Source: Microbacterium mangrovi
Lineage (GTDB): Bacteria; Actinomycetota; Actinomycetes; Actinomycetales; Microbacteriaceae
Assembly: GCF_000802305.1 (NCBI RefSeq)
Contig: NZ_JTDK01000018.1
Coordinates: forward strand, 1-64,000
Direction: 5' to 3'
Length of the DNA stretch: 64,000 nt
In this document: in pieces, positions 1 to 6,702 of the stretch
Layout: the number at the start of each line of letters is the position of its first letter
How positions within the stretch are numbered: the first letter of the stretch is position 1
Made by a program: the position numbers and the translations under genes
Notes under the pieces: generated by a model
The model's database searches: none
Seen by the model: the letters and a program-made list of their open reading frames with translations, nothing else
Told to the model about the DNA's origin: nothing

Positions 1-26
1 TGTGGGAGAGTAGGACACCGCCGGAC
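1..26 (+). rRNA. 5S rRNA, 3' end (partial)
   Basis: The first 26 bases (GGGAGAGTAGGACACCGCCG and flanks) match the conserved 3' strand of the actinobacterial 5S rRNA terminal helix. A strong intrinsic terminator follows directly. Only the tail is present; the rest of the rrn operon lies outside the window. Confidence 0.85.
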
Positions 27-35
27 TTCTTTTAT

Positions 36-69
36 AAAAGAGGCCACCCAATGCTGGGTGGCCTCTTTT
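36..69 (+). terminator. rrn operon terminator
   Basis: A perfect 15-bp stem (AAAAGAGGCCACCCA paired with TGGGTGGCCTCTTTT) has a 4-nt loop and ends in a T run. It sits 10 bp after the 5S rRNA end. Confidence 0.9.
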
Positions 70-137
70 GCGTTGGCGCGCCAATTCTGCGGCGCCGTCT
101 TCGTCCGAGCCGACAGACACGGCATGCGTTCGCGTCC

Positions 138-143
138 TAGGCT
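138..143 (+). promoter_or_regulatory. -10 box TAGGCT, leaderless promoter
   Basis: TAGGCT ends 6 nt before the ATG at 150, so transcription is expected to start at the ATG itself. There is no Shine-Dalgarno sequence, which supports this start. Confidence 0.6.
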
Positions 144-149
144 CGGATC

Positions 150-1397
150 ATGACAGTCGTTGTGCGCCACCTGCAGGATCTCATCGTCGAAGAGCACACC
201 ATTCCGGTGCCCCTGGACTGGAAGAACCCCGCCGACGGCCGCACCATCGAACTCTTCGCGTCGGTCGTCAGCCGCGACGGCGGCGAAGGTCTGCCGTTCC
301 TCGTCTTCCTGCAGGGCGGCCCGGGGCACGAAGCGCCCCGGGCGCTGCGCGCGCCGACCTCGCCCAGCTGGCTGGATGCCGCCCTCAGCGAGTACCGCGT
401 CGTGATGCTCGACCAGCGCGGCACCGGCCGGTCGACGCCGCTCGGCGACCAGGATCTCGAGCGCGGCACCGAAGCGATCGTCGAATACATCCCGCACCTG
501 CGGGCCGACTCCATCGTGCGCGACTGCGAAGCGATGCGCGAGCACCTCGGGGCGGAGAAGTGGAGTGTGCTCGGCCAGTCGTTCGGCGGGTTCACGGCCC
601 TCGCGTACCTGTCGACGGACGCGGCATCCCTGTCCGAGGTGTACTTCACCGGCGGCCTCAGCGCCGTGGGCCGGCATCCCGACGACGTCTACGCGCTCAC
701 CTACGACAAGCTGCGCGACGCCTCCGAGCGCTACTACCGGCGCTTCCCCGCGCACCGCAACGCGTTCCGCCGGCTGGCCGACCTGGCCGCCGCCGGCGAC
801 CTGGTGCTGCCGGACGGCGAGGTCGTCTCGGTCTCGCGGCTGCGCTCCCTCGGCTTCCTGCTCGGCTCCAACGACGGCTGGCAGTCGCTCTGGCAGCTGC
901 TCGAGACGGATCCCGGCACCAACGCCTTCCGGTGGGACCTCGCCGCCCACATGCCGTACGACGCCCGCAACCCGCTCTACTACGTGTTCCACGAGTCCAG
1001 CTACGCCGACGGCTTCGCGACGCGCTGGTCGGCGGAGCGCACGGAGCCCCAGGACTTCCGCGACGACGTGACGCTCCTCACCGGCGAACACGTCCGCCGC
1101 GAATGGGCCGACACGGTGCCGGGGCTCCGGCCGTGGCGCGAGGTGACGCTGCAGCTCGCGGAGTACGAGTGGCCGAAGGTCTACGACGCGGACGCGATCG
1201 CGGCATCCGGCGTCGAGGGAGCCGCCGCGGTCTACGTGAACGACCTCTACGTTCCCCTCGAATTCTCGCTCGAGACCGCGCGGCTGCTGCCCGGCGTGAC
1301 TCCGTGGGTGACCAGCGAGCACGAGCACAACGGCCTGCGCGCCGGCGACGTGCTGCCGCACCTCATCGACCTGGTGCTCGGCCGTCGGGTGCGCTGA
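150..1397 (+). CDS. Alpha/beta hydrolase, prolyl aminopeptidase-like (peptidase family S33)
   Basis: The 415-aa protein has the S33 layout. An oxyanion-hole motif LQGGPG (about residues 54-59) is followed by DQRGTGRST (about 88-96) and the nucleophile elbow GQSFGG. A late His in EHEHNG completes a plausible triad. S33 enzymes remove N-terminal proline from peptides in the cytoplasm; no signal peptide is seen. The start follows a leaderless promoter. The methyltransferase gene begins 1 bp after the stop, so the two are probably co-transcribed. The family is clear, but the peptide substrate is inferred. Confidence 0.85.
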   Translation: MTVVVRHLQDLIVEEHTIPVPLDWKNPADGRTIELFASVVSRDGGEGLPFLVFLQGGPGHEAPRALRAPTSPSWLDAALSEYRVVMLDQRGTGRSTPLGDQDLERGTEAIVEYIPHLRADSIVRDCEAMREHLGAEKWSVLGQSFGGFTALAYLSTDAASLSEVYFTGGLSAVGRHPDDVYALTYDKLRDASERYYRRFPAHRNAFRRLADLAAAGDLVLPDGEVVSVSRLRSLGFLLGSNDGWQSLWQLLETDPGTNAFRWDLAAHMPYDARNPLYYVFHESSYADGFATRWSAERTEPQDFRDDVTLLTGEHVRREWADTVPGLRPWREVTLQLAEYEWPKVYDADAIAASGVEGAAAVYVNDLYVPLEFSLETARLLPGVTPWVTSEHEHNGLRAGDVLPHLIDLVLGRRVR

Positions 1398-1398
1398 C

Positions 1399-2025
1399 GT
1401 GGAGGCCCGGGAGGCGTACGACCTCGTCGCCGCCGAGTACGCGGCGCTCATCCCGGACACCCGGTACGAGACCGCGCTCGACCTCGCGATGATCGACCAG
1501 TTCGCCGAACTCGTCGGCACCGGCCGGGTGCTCGACGCCGGATGCGGGACCGGGCGGATGACCGCCCACCTGCGCGAGCGGCATCCGGAACTGTCGCTGA
1601 CCGGCGTCGACCTGTCGGAGCAGATGCTCGTGCAGGCGAGCCGCGCCGTGCCCGGGGTGGACTTCGTGCAGGGCGAGCTCGCCGCACTGCCGTGCGCGTC
1701 GGCATCCTTCGACGGCGTGCTCGTCTGGTACTCCACGATCCACACGCCCGACGAGGGGATGCCGGCCGTCTTCGCCGAGCTGCACCGGGTGGTGCGACCG
1801 GGCGGTCCGGTGCTCCTCGGCTTCCAGGCGGGGCGCGGTGAGCGGCTCATCGAGCGCGCGTACGGGCACGACCTCGATCTGATCGCGTACCTGCACGACG
1901 TGGGTGCCGTCGCCGCCGGCCTGGGAGCCGCCGGCTTCACCGTGCACACGCAGCTGGAACGCGGACCGCGGCGGGAGTTCGAGCGGCATCCGCAGGGGTC
2001 CGTGCTCGCCGTGCGCGACGAGTGA
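1399..2025 (+). CDS. Class I SAM-dependent methyltransferase
   Basis: The 208-aa protein uses a GTG start 1 bp after the preceding stop. The SAM-binding motif I is VLDAGCGTGRMTAHL (residues about 38-52). An acidic residue follows beta-2 (TGVDLSEQML), and the post-I segment contains LVWYSTIHTP. The C-terminal half is a normal Rossmann methyltransferase core. The acceptor cannot be read from the sequence. Translational coupling to the S33 peptidase suggests a shared transcript, although the functions look unrelated. Confidence 0.8.
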   Translation: MEAREAYDLVAAEYAALIPDTRYETALDLAMIDQFAELVGTGRVLDAGCGTGRMTAHLRERHPELSLTGVDLSEQMLVQASRAVPGVDFVQGELAALPCASASFDGVLVWYSTIHTPDEGMPAVFAELHRVVRPGGPVLLGFQAGRGERLIERAYGHDLDLIAYLHDVGAVAAGLGAAGFTVHTQLERGPRREFERHPQGSVLAVRDE

Positions 2026-2055
2026 CCCGGCCGGCCTGCGCCGTCGACGCGCGCG

Positions 2056-2061
2056 TAGGCT
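2056..2061 (+). promoter_or_regulatory. -10 box TAGGCT, leaderless promoter
   Basis: TAGGCT ends 7 nt before the ATG at 2069. This sets the start of the alcohol dehydrogenase at 2069 rather than at upstream in-frame codons that lie inside the methyltransferase gene. Confidence 0.6.
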
Positions 2062-2068
2062 CGGACGT

Positions 2069-3091
2069 ATGCGTGCCACAGTGATGTACCGGGCCGGCGA
2101 CGTGCGGCTCGAAGAGGTTCCCGATCCGCAGCTGCAGACCGGTCGCGACGCGATCGTCCGGGTCGTCGCGGCCTGCGTGTGCGGATCCGACCTGTGGGGC
2201 TACCGCGGCATCGCCCCGACCGACCGGCCGCGCCGCATGGGGCACGAGTTCGTCGGGATCGTCGAGAGCGCCGGAGCGGATGTCGCCCGGGTCCAGGTCG
2301 GCGACTTCGTCATCGGCGCGTTCTACGACTGCGATTACACGTGCGAGGTGTGCCGATCCGGTTTCAGCTCGTCGTGCCTCGAGCTCGGCTGGTACGACGG
2401 ATGCCAGGCGGAGCTCGTCCGCGTCCCGCACGCGGACGGGTCGCTCGCGGTGGTCCCGGCGGACCGGCTCAGCGACGAGCTCGTCCCGCACCTGCTCACG
2501 CTGTCGGACGTGTTCGGCACCGGACACCACGCCGCGCACGTCGCCCACGTCGGCGAGGGCTCGCAGGTCGCCGTCGTCGGCGACGGCGCCGTCGGGCTGT
2601 CGGCGATCCTCGCGGCGCACCGGCTCGGGGCATCCCGCATCGTGGCGATGTCGCGCAACCCGCAGCGGCAGCAGCTCGCCCGCGAGTTCGGGGCGACCGA
2701 CATCGTCGAGCAGCGCGGCGCCGAGGGCGCCGCGGTCGTCAAAGAGCTGTTCCACGGCATCGGGCCCGATGCCGTGCTCGAAGCGGTCGGCACGGCCGAG
2801 TCCATGGAGCAGGCCGTCCGGTCGGTGCGCCCCGGCGGCGTCATCGGCTACGTGGGCGTGCCGCACGGCGGACCGGAGCTTCCGCTGCGTCCGCTGTTCA
2901 GCAACAACACGGTGCTCGCCGGCGGGGTGGCGCCGGTGCGCAACTACATCGACGATCTGCTGCCCGACGTCCTGTCGGGTGCGGTGGAGCCGGGCCGGGT
3001 GTTCGACCTCGAGCTGCCGCTCGGCGAGATCGCGGAGGCGTATCGCGCGATGGACGAGCGCCGGGCCATCAAGGTGCTGGTGCGCCCCTGA
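2069..3091 (+). CDS. Zinc-dependent alcohol dehydrogenase family protein
   Basis: The 340-aa medium-chain dehydrogenase/reductase has catalytic-zinc ligands in CVCGSD (about residues 35-40) and GHEFVG (about 59-64). A structural-zinc cluster follows (CDYTCEVCRSGFSSSC, about 90-105). The Rossmann dinucleotide motif is VVGDGAVGLSAI. Length fits the GroES-like/ADH_N plus ADH_zinc_N family. It probably oxidises a small alcohol or polyol with NAD(P) in the cytoplasm; the substrate is unknown. It has its own promoter and is monocistronic. The downstream gene is convergent. Confidence 0.85.
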   Translation: MRATVMYRAGDVRLEEVPDPQLQTGRDAIVRVVAACVCGSDLWGYRGIAPTDRPRRMGHEFVGIVESAGADVARVQVGDFVIGAFYDCDYTCEVCRSGFSSSCLELGWYDGCQAELVRVPHADGSLAVVPADRLSDELVPHLLTLSDVFGTGHHAAHVAHVGEGSQVAVVGDGAVGLSAILAAHRLGASRIVAMSRNPQRQQLAREFGATDIVEQRGAEGAAVVKELFHGIGPDAVLEAVGTAESMEQAVRSVRPGGVIGYVGVPHGGPELPLRPLFSNNTVLAGGVAPVRNYIDDLLPDVLSGAVEPGRVFDLELPLGEIAEAYRAMDERRAIKVLVRP

Positions 3092-3105
3092 CCCTCGGCT
3101 GTCTG

Positions 3106-3237
3106 CCCTTCGACAGGCTCAGGGCGCACGCCCCGCGCGCTGAGCTTGTCGAAGCGCAGGGGACAGGACTCTTGCGCGCTGAGCTTGTCGAAGCGCAGGG
3201 CGCCGGCTCTTGCGCGCTGAGCTTGTCGAAGCGCAGG
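3106..3237. repeat. Dispersed CTTCGACAGGCTCAG repeat cluster
   Basis: One copy of CTTCGACAGGCTCAG (around 3108-3122) is followed by three near-identical opposite-orientation units (GCGCTGAGCTTGTCGAAGCG) ending near 3160, 3199 and 3237, about 38 bp apart. Opposite-facing copies can pair into a hairpin between two convergent genes. The same element recurs at 39397-39455 and 50331-50351, so it is a dispersed intergenic repeat. Confidence 0.8.
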
Positions 3238-3263
3238 CCCCCGGCATCCGGAATCGCCGACGA

Positions 3264-4646
3264 CTACCGCGGGGCGAAGATCGTACCGGGGTTCAGGATG
3301 CCGGACGGGTCGAGGGCGTCCTTGATGCGCTGTGCGACCTCGAGCACGTCGTCGCCGATCTGGTCGCGCAGCCAGGCGCGCTTCATCCGGCCGACGCCGT
3401 GCTCGCCGGTGATCGTGCCGCCCAGCGACACCGCGAGCGTCATCACCTCGCCGTAGGCGGCCTCGGCGCGTTCCGCCAGTTCGTCGTCGTCCCATGACGA
3501 CAGCACGAGCGGATGCGTGTTGCCGTCGCCCGCGTGTGCGAGCATCGCGATCGTCACGTCGTGGGCGCGGGCGATGGCGTCCACCCCGTCGAGCAGGTCG
3601 CCGAACCGCGGCAGCGGCACGCCGACATCGGACAGCAGGAGCCGGCCCTCCGCCTCGACGGCGGGGATCGCGGCTCGGCGCGCGGCCGCCAGGGCCGCAC
3701 CGGTCTCGGGATCGGTCTCGGTGACGGCGTAGGCGCCGTGGCGGGTGAACGCCTCCATCATGAAGCGCACGTCGCGGCGGGCGGGATCCAGGTCGTCGCT
3801 GCCGCCGAGCACGAGGGCCGCGGCGGTGGTGTCCAACCCCGGATGCAGCTGCGCCTCGACGGCGCGGATGCACGTGGCATCCATGTACTCGAGCATGCTC
3901 GGCCGGATCGATGTCGAGATCTCCGCGATCGCGGCCGCGGCGTCGTCGATGGTGCGGAACCAGGCGGCGACGATCCGAGCGGGAGGGGGAGCGGGGAGCA
4001 GACGCAGCGTGACCTCGGTGATCACCCCGAGGGTTCCCTCGCTGCCCACGAACAGCTTCAGCAGCGACAGCCCCGCGACATCCTTGATGAGCGGTCCGCC
4101 CAGGCGCAGCACCCGGCCGTCGGCGAGCACGACCTCCGCACCGAGGACGTAATCGGTGGTCACGCCGTACTTCACGCAGCACAGGCCACCCGCGTTGGTG
4201 GCGATGTTGCCGCCGATGGAGCAGATCTCGAACGACGCCGGGTCGGGCGGATACCAGAGCCCCTCGGCCGCGACGGCCGCCTTCAGCTCCGCGTTGAGGA
4301 CGCCCGGCTGCGCGGTGACGGTGCGCGTCGCCGGGTCGATGCGCAGGCCCCGCATGCGCGTCGTGCACAGCACGATGCCGCCGTCGACGGCGGAGGCGCC
4401 GCCCGACAGTCCGGTCCCCGCACCGCGCGGCACGACCGGGACGCCGTGCGCCGCAGCAAGCCGCACGATCTGCTGCACGTCGGCGGTCGTCGTCGGTAGC
4501 GCGACGGCGAGCGGGAGGCCGGCATCCGGATCGAACGCGCGGTCCTGGCGGTACGGCGCGGTGGCGTCCGGGCCGGTGAGCACCGCGTCGGTCGGCAGCA
4601 TCCCACGGAGTTCGGAGAGGATCCGGGATGCCGCGTCGTCTTCCAC
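3264..4646 (-). CDS. FAD-binding oxidase, GlcD / D-2-hydroxyacid dehydrogenase type
   Basis: The 460-aa flavoprotein has an N-terminal FAD_binding_4 (VAO-type) domain with VPRGAGTGLSGG (about residues 93-104) and SIGGNIATNAGG (about 149-160). A FAD-oxidase C-terminal domain ends in GVGRMK and GILNPGTIF. This is the GlcD/D-lactate dehydrogenase group, which oxidises 2-hydroxyacids such as glycolate or D-lactate. No GlcE/GlcF partner is adjacent, so it may work as a single-subunit enzyme. The GTG start at 4646 is preceded by a leaderless TAGGCT box. Confidence 0.85.
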   Translation of the reverse strand: MEDDAASRILSELRGMLPTDAVLTGPDATAPYRQDRAFDPDAGLPLAVALPTTTADVQQIVRLAAAHGVPVVPRGAGTGLSGGASAVDGGIVLCTTRMRGLRIDPATRTVTAQPGVLNAELKAAVAAEGLWYPPDPASFEICSIGGNIATNAGGLCCVKYGVTTDYVLGAEVVLADGRVLRLGGPLIKDVAGLSLLKLFVGSEGTLGVITEVTLRLLPAPPPARIVAAWFRTIDDAAAAIAEISTSIRPSMLEYMDATCIRAVEAQLHPGLDTTAAALVLGGSDDLDPARRDVRFMMEAFTRHGAYAVTETDPETGAALAAARRAAIPAVEAEGRLLLSDVGVPLPRFGDLLDGVDAIARAHDVTIAMLAHAGDGNTHPLVLSSWDDDELAERAEAAYGEVMTLAVSLGGTITGEHGVGRMKRAWLRDQIGDDVLEVAQRIKDALDPSGILNPGTIFAPR

Positions 4647-4652
4647 GCCGCC

Positions 4653-4658
4653 AGCCTA
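4653..4658 (-). promoter_or_regulatory. -10 box TAGGCT, leaderless promoter
   Basis: On the minus strand TAGGCT ends 6 nt before the GTG at 4646, the same geometry as the other leaderless genes here. Confidence 0.55.
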
Positions 4659-4675
4659 CGCCCGGGCGATCGCGG

Positions 4676-5005
4676 TCATTTCCGGGTGCCGACGACGTAG
4701 ACGAGGAACGAGGTATCGCTGTTCGCGCCCGTGCCGATGACGGTCATGCGCGCGGCATCCCGAATCGTGATCGTCTCGACGTGCGTCATCCGATCGCACG
4801 TGACCGGCCCGGTCTCGTGGACCCCGACCGGCGTCGCGCCGGCCTTCGTGGTGCCGAACACCGTGAGGCGCACGCGCATCGTCGGCGCACCGTAACAGGC
4901 GACGTGGACGGCGGTCACCGTGGCCGCCGGCGAGAACGAGGTGGTCAGGGAGGCTGCGGCCGAACGGCCCTCAGTCGGTGCCGGAGGCGCGTCGGAACAG
5001 ACCAC
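4676..5005 (-). CDS. Hypothetical protein, secreted-type beta domain without signal peptide
   Basis: The reading frame is open from a GTG at 5005, inside the end of the DUF1992 gene, and gives about 109 aa. The C-terminal 80 residues alternate hydrophobic and polar residues like a small beta-sandwich, with two cysteines (HVACYG and PVTCDR) spaced as in exported actinobacterial domains. No signal peptide or lipobox is present, unlike typical relatives. It could be a truncated exported protein or a real small gene coupled to the upstream one. The start is uncertain, and no function can be assigned. Confidence 0.45.
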   Translation of the reverse strand: MVCSDAPPAPTEGRSAAASLTTSFSPAATVTAVHVACYGAPTMRVRLTVFGTTKAGATPVGVHETGPVTCDRMTHVETITIRDAARMTVIGTGANSDTSFLVYVVGTRK

Positions 5006-5585
5006 GACGCCGTCGCGGGGGCGGCTCGGTGGGCGCTGCCTGTGCGGCGGCACGGGCGCGGGTATCCCGGCGCTCCCGCCAGGCCGCCACCTCGTGCGCG
5101 GCATCCCGCGTGGGCGTCACCACCGGCGGGCCGCCGAGCAGCTGCCGCCGGGCCTCGACCACTCGGCGGTTGAAGTCCTCCACCGCCTCCCGCACGTCGG
5201 ACTCGCGGTGCAGCGCGTCGAGGCGGTCGTCGAGCTCGCGGTCTTCGACACGCAGCATGAGCGCCGGAGGCCCGAGCCCGGTGAGCTTCTCGGTCTGGAT
5301 CTTGCGGCGGATCCACCAGTCCGGGTCGTGCCGGTCGCCGAGTCCGGGAAGCGGTTTGCCGGCGCCCGGCAGGTTGTCGAACTCGCCGCGGCGGATCGCC
5401 TGCTGGATGGCCGTCTCGACGAAGGCGGCGCGCTCCAGCTCGGACGAACCCGCGTACGTGCGGCCGGTGTTCGTCGTGCCGGGTTCCCCGTAGAGGTCGG
5501 GACGCTCCCGTCGCAGCTGCTCGAGGCGGTACTCGGCGGCGGCCTCTCGGGGGTCGTGCGGCTCGTCGGTCGTGTGGTCGGGCAT
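4971..5585 (-). CDS. DUF1992 (DnaJ-homologue subfamily C member 28-like) protein
   Basis: The 204-aa protein has the conserved DUF1992 block: IQQAIRRGEFDNLPGAGKPL followed by DPDWWIRRKI. A predicted helical, charged middle and an Arg-rich C-terminus follow. The ATG at 5585 is chosen over an upstream in-frame codon because GGGGAGG lies about 8 nt before it. The family role is unknown; eukaryotic members carry a J-domain, which is absent here. Confidence 0.8.
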   Translation of the reverse strand: MPDHTTDEPHDPREAAAEYRLEQLRRERPDLYGEPGTTNTGRTYAGSSELERAAFVETAIQQAIRRGEFDNLPGAGKPLPGLGDRHDPDWWIRRKIQTEKLTGLGPPALMLRVEDRELDDRLDALHRESDVREAVEDFNRRVVEARRQLLGGPPVVTPTRDAAHEVAAWRERRDTRARAAAQAAPTEPPPRRRRGLFRRASGTD

Positions 5586-5641
5586 CCGGAATCCTCCCCT
5601 CGCGCCAAGACGGCCCATAGCTCGACCATACGCTCGCCACG

Positions 5642-5647
5642 TAGCCT
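5642..5647 (+). promoter_or_regulatory. -10 box TAGCCT, leaderless promoter
   Basis: TAGCCT ends 6 nt before the GTG at 5654, supporting the GTG over the in-frame ATG 6 nt later. Confidence 0.5.
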
Positions 5648-5653
5648 GGGGCC

Positions 5654-6385
5654 GTGAGCATGGAACCGATCGAGCACCGCATCGGGGACATCCACGTCGA
5701 GGAGAGCGGCAGCGGGATGCCGGTGCTGCTCATCCACGGCAACTCCGGCGACCTGCACGACTTCGCCGGGGTCCTGCCGCGCCTGAGCAGTCGATACCGG
5801 GTGCTCGCGATGGACTGCCGCGGCTACGGCCGCTCGGCCCGCGGCCACGGACCGCTCAGCCTGGCGCGCATGGCGGCCGACGCCGCGACCGTCATCCGCA
5901 CGCTGAGCCCCGACCGGCCCGTCGCGGTCGTCGGGTTCTCGGACGGCGCCAACATCGCGATGCTCCTCGTCGCCCGGCATCCGGAACTGGTCAGCGCCCT
6001 CGTGCTGAACTCGGGCAACATCGCCGTCAACGGCATGCGGTTCTGGCTGCGCTCCCGGCTGCGCCTGCTCGACGCCATCCTGCGGTCCGTGATCAAACGC
6101 GCCCCGGCGTTCGGCCGCGAGCACGAGATCCTCCGGCTGATGCTCGACCAGCCCGGCATCGACTCCGCAGACCTCGCAGGCATCCGCGTGCCGACGCTGG
6201 TGCTGGCCGGGTCGCGCGACATCATCCGGCCCGCGCACACGCACATGATCCACCGGCTCGTCGCGGGATCCCAGCTGCGAATCGTGCGCGGGGCGCCGCA
6301 CACGATGATCAAGAGCCACGCCACCATCGTCGGCCCGATCCTGACCGCGTTCCTCGACGAGGAGGTCCCGGCCCGCGGCGCCTGA
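5654..6385 (+). CDS. Alpha/beta hydrolase
   Basis: The 243-aa cytoplasmic hydrolase has an oxyanion-hole HG motif (LLIHGNSGD, about residues 31-39), nucleophile elbow GFSDGAN (Ser near 97), an acid in LAGSRDIIRP, and a catalytic His in GAPHTM. Length and motifs fit the small esterase/epoxide-hydrolase-like branch. It is divergent from the DUF1992 gene with 68 bp between starts. The substrate is unknown. The array of 40-bp palindromes begins 14 bp after the stop. Confidence 0.8.
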   Translation: MSMEPIEHRIGDIHVEESGSGMPVLLIHGNSGDLHDFAGVLPRLSSRYRVLAMDCRGYGRSARGHGPLSLARMAADAATVIRTLSPDRPVAVVGFSDGANIAMLLVARHPELVSALVLNSGNIAVNGMRFWLRSRLRLLDAILRSVIKRAPAFGREHEILRLMLDQPGIDSADLAGIRVPTLVLAGSRDIIRPAHTHMIHRLVAGSQLRIVRGAPHTMIKSHATIVGPILTAFLDEEVPARGA

Positions 6386-6399
6386 GGCCCGCGGCTCGG

Positions 6400-6683
6400 C
6401 TCGTCGCGATCTGCGGGTGCCGGTGCGCTTCGCGACGAGTGGGCGGAGGTCCGGCGGTTCGCTCGTCACGATCTGCCGGTGCGGGTGCGTTTCGTGACGA
6501 GCGAGCCGGGGTTCCGCTTCGGTCGTCACGATTCGCGGGTGCAGGCGCATTTCGTGACGAGTGGGCCTGGCCCTCCCGCTCGGCTCGTCACGATCTACGG
6601 ATGCGGTCGCATTTCGTGACGAGCGAGCCGGGGTTCCGCTTGGCTCGTCACGATCTGCGGACACCGACGCATTTCGTGACGAG
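6400..6683. repeat. Array A: five 40-bp palindromic repeats
   Basis: Copies lie at 6400-6439, 6462-6501, 6522-6561, 6584-6623 and 6644-6683, each exactly 40 bp. Most read CTCGTCACGA at the left end and TCGTGACGAG at the right, forming a stem of about 10 bp plus an inner CTGCG/CGCA-type pairing. Start-to-start distances alternate 62, 60, 62, 60. Spacers two and four are almost identical, so the array grew by block duplication. It fills most of the gap between two convergent genes, and no gene is seen within it. Confidence 0.9.
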
Positions 6684-6702
6684 GGGGGCGGGCGCGGCGG
6701 CG

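Noticed and set aside
6400..6683. CRISPR array
   Set aside because: The repeats are fully palindromic and diverged from one another, spacers two and four are nearly identical, there are no cas genes, and the same units occur singly phased at other loci.
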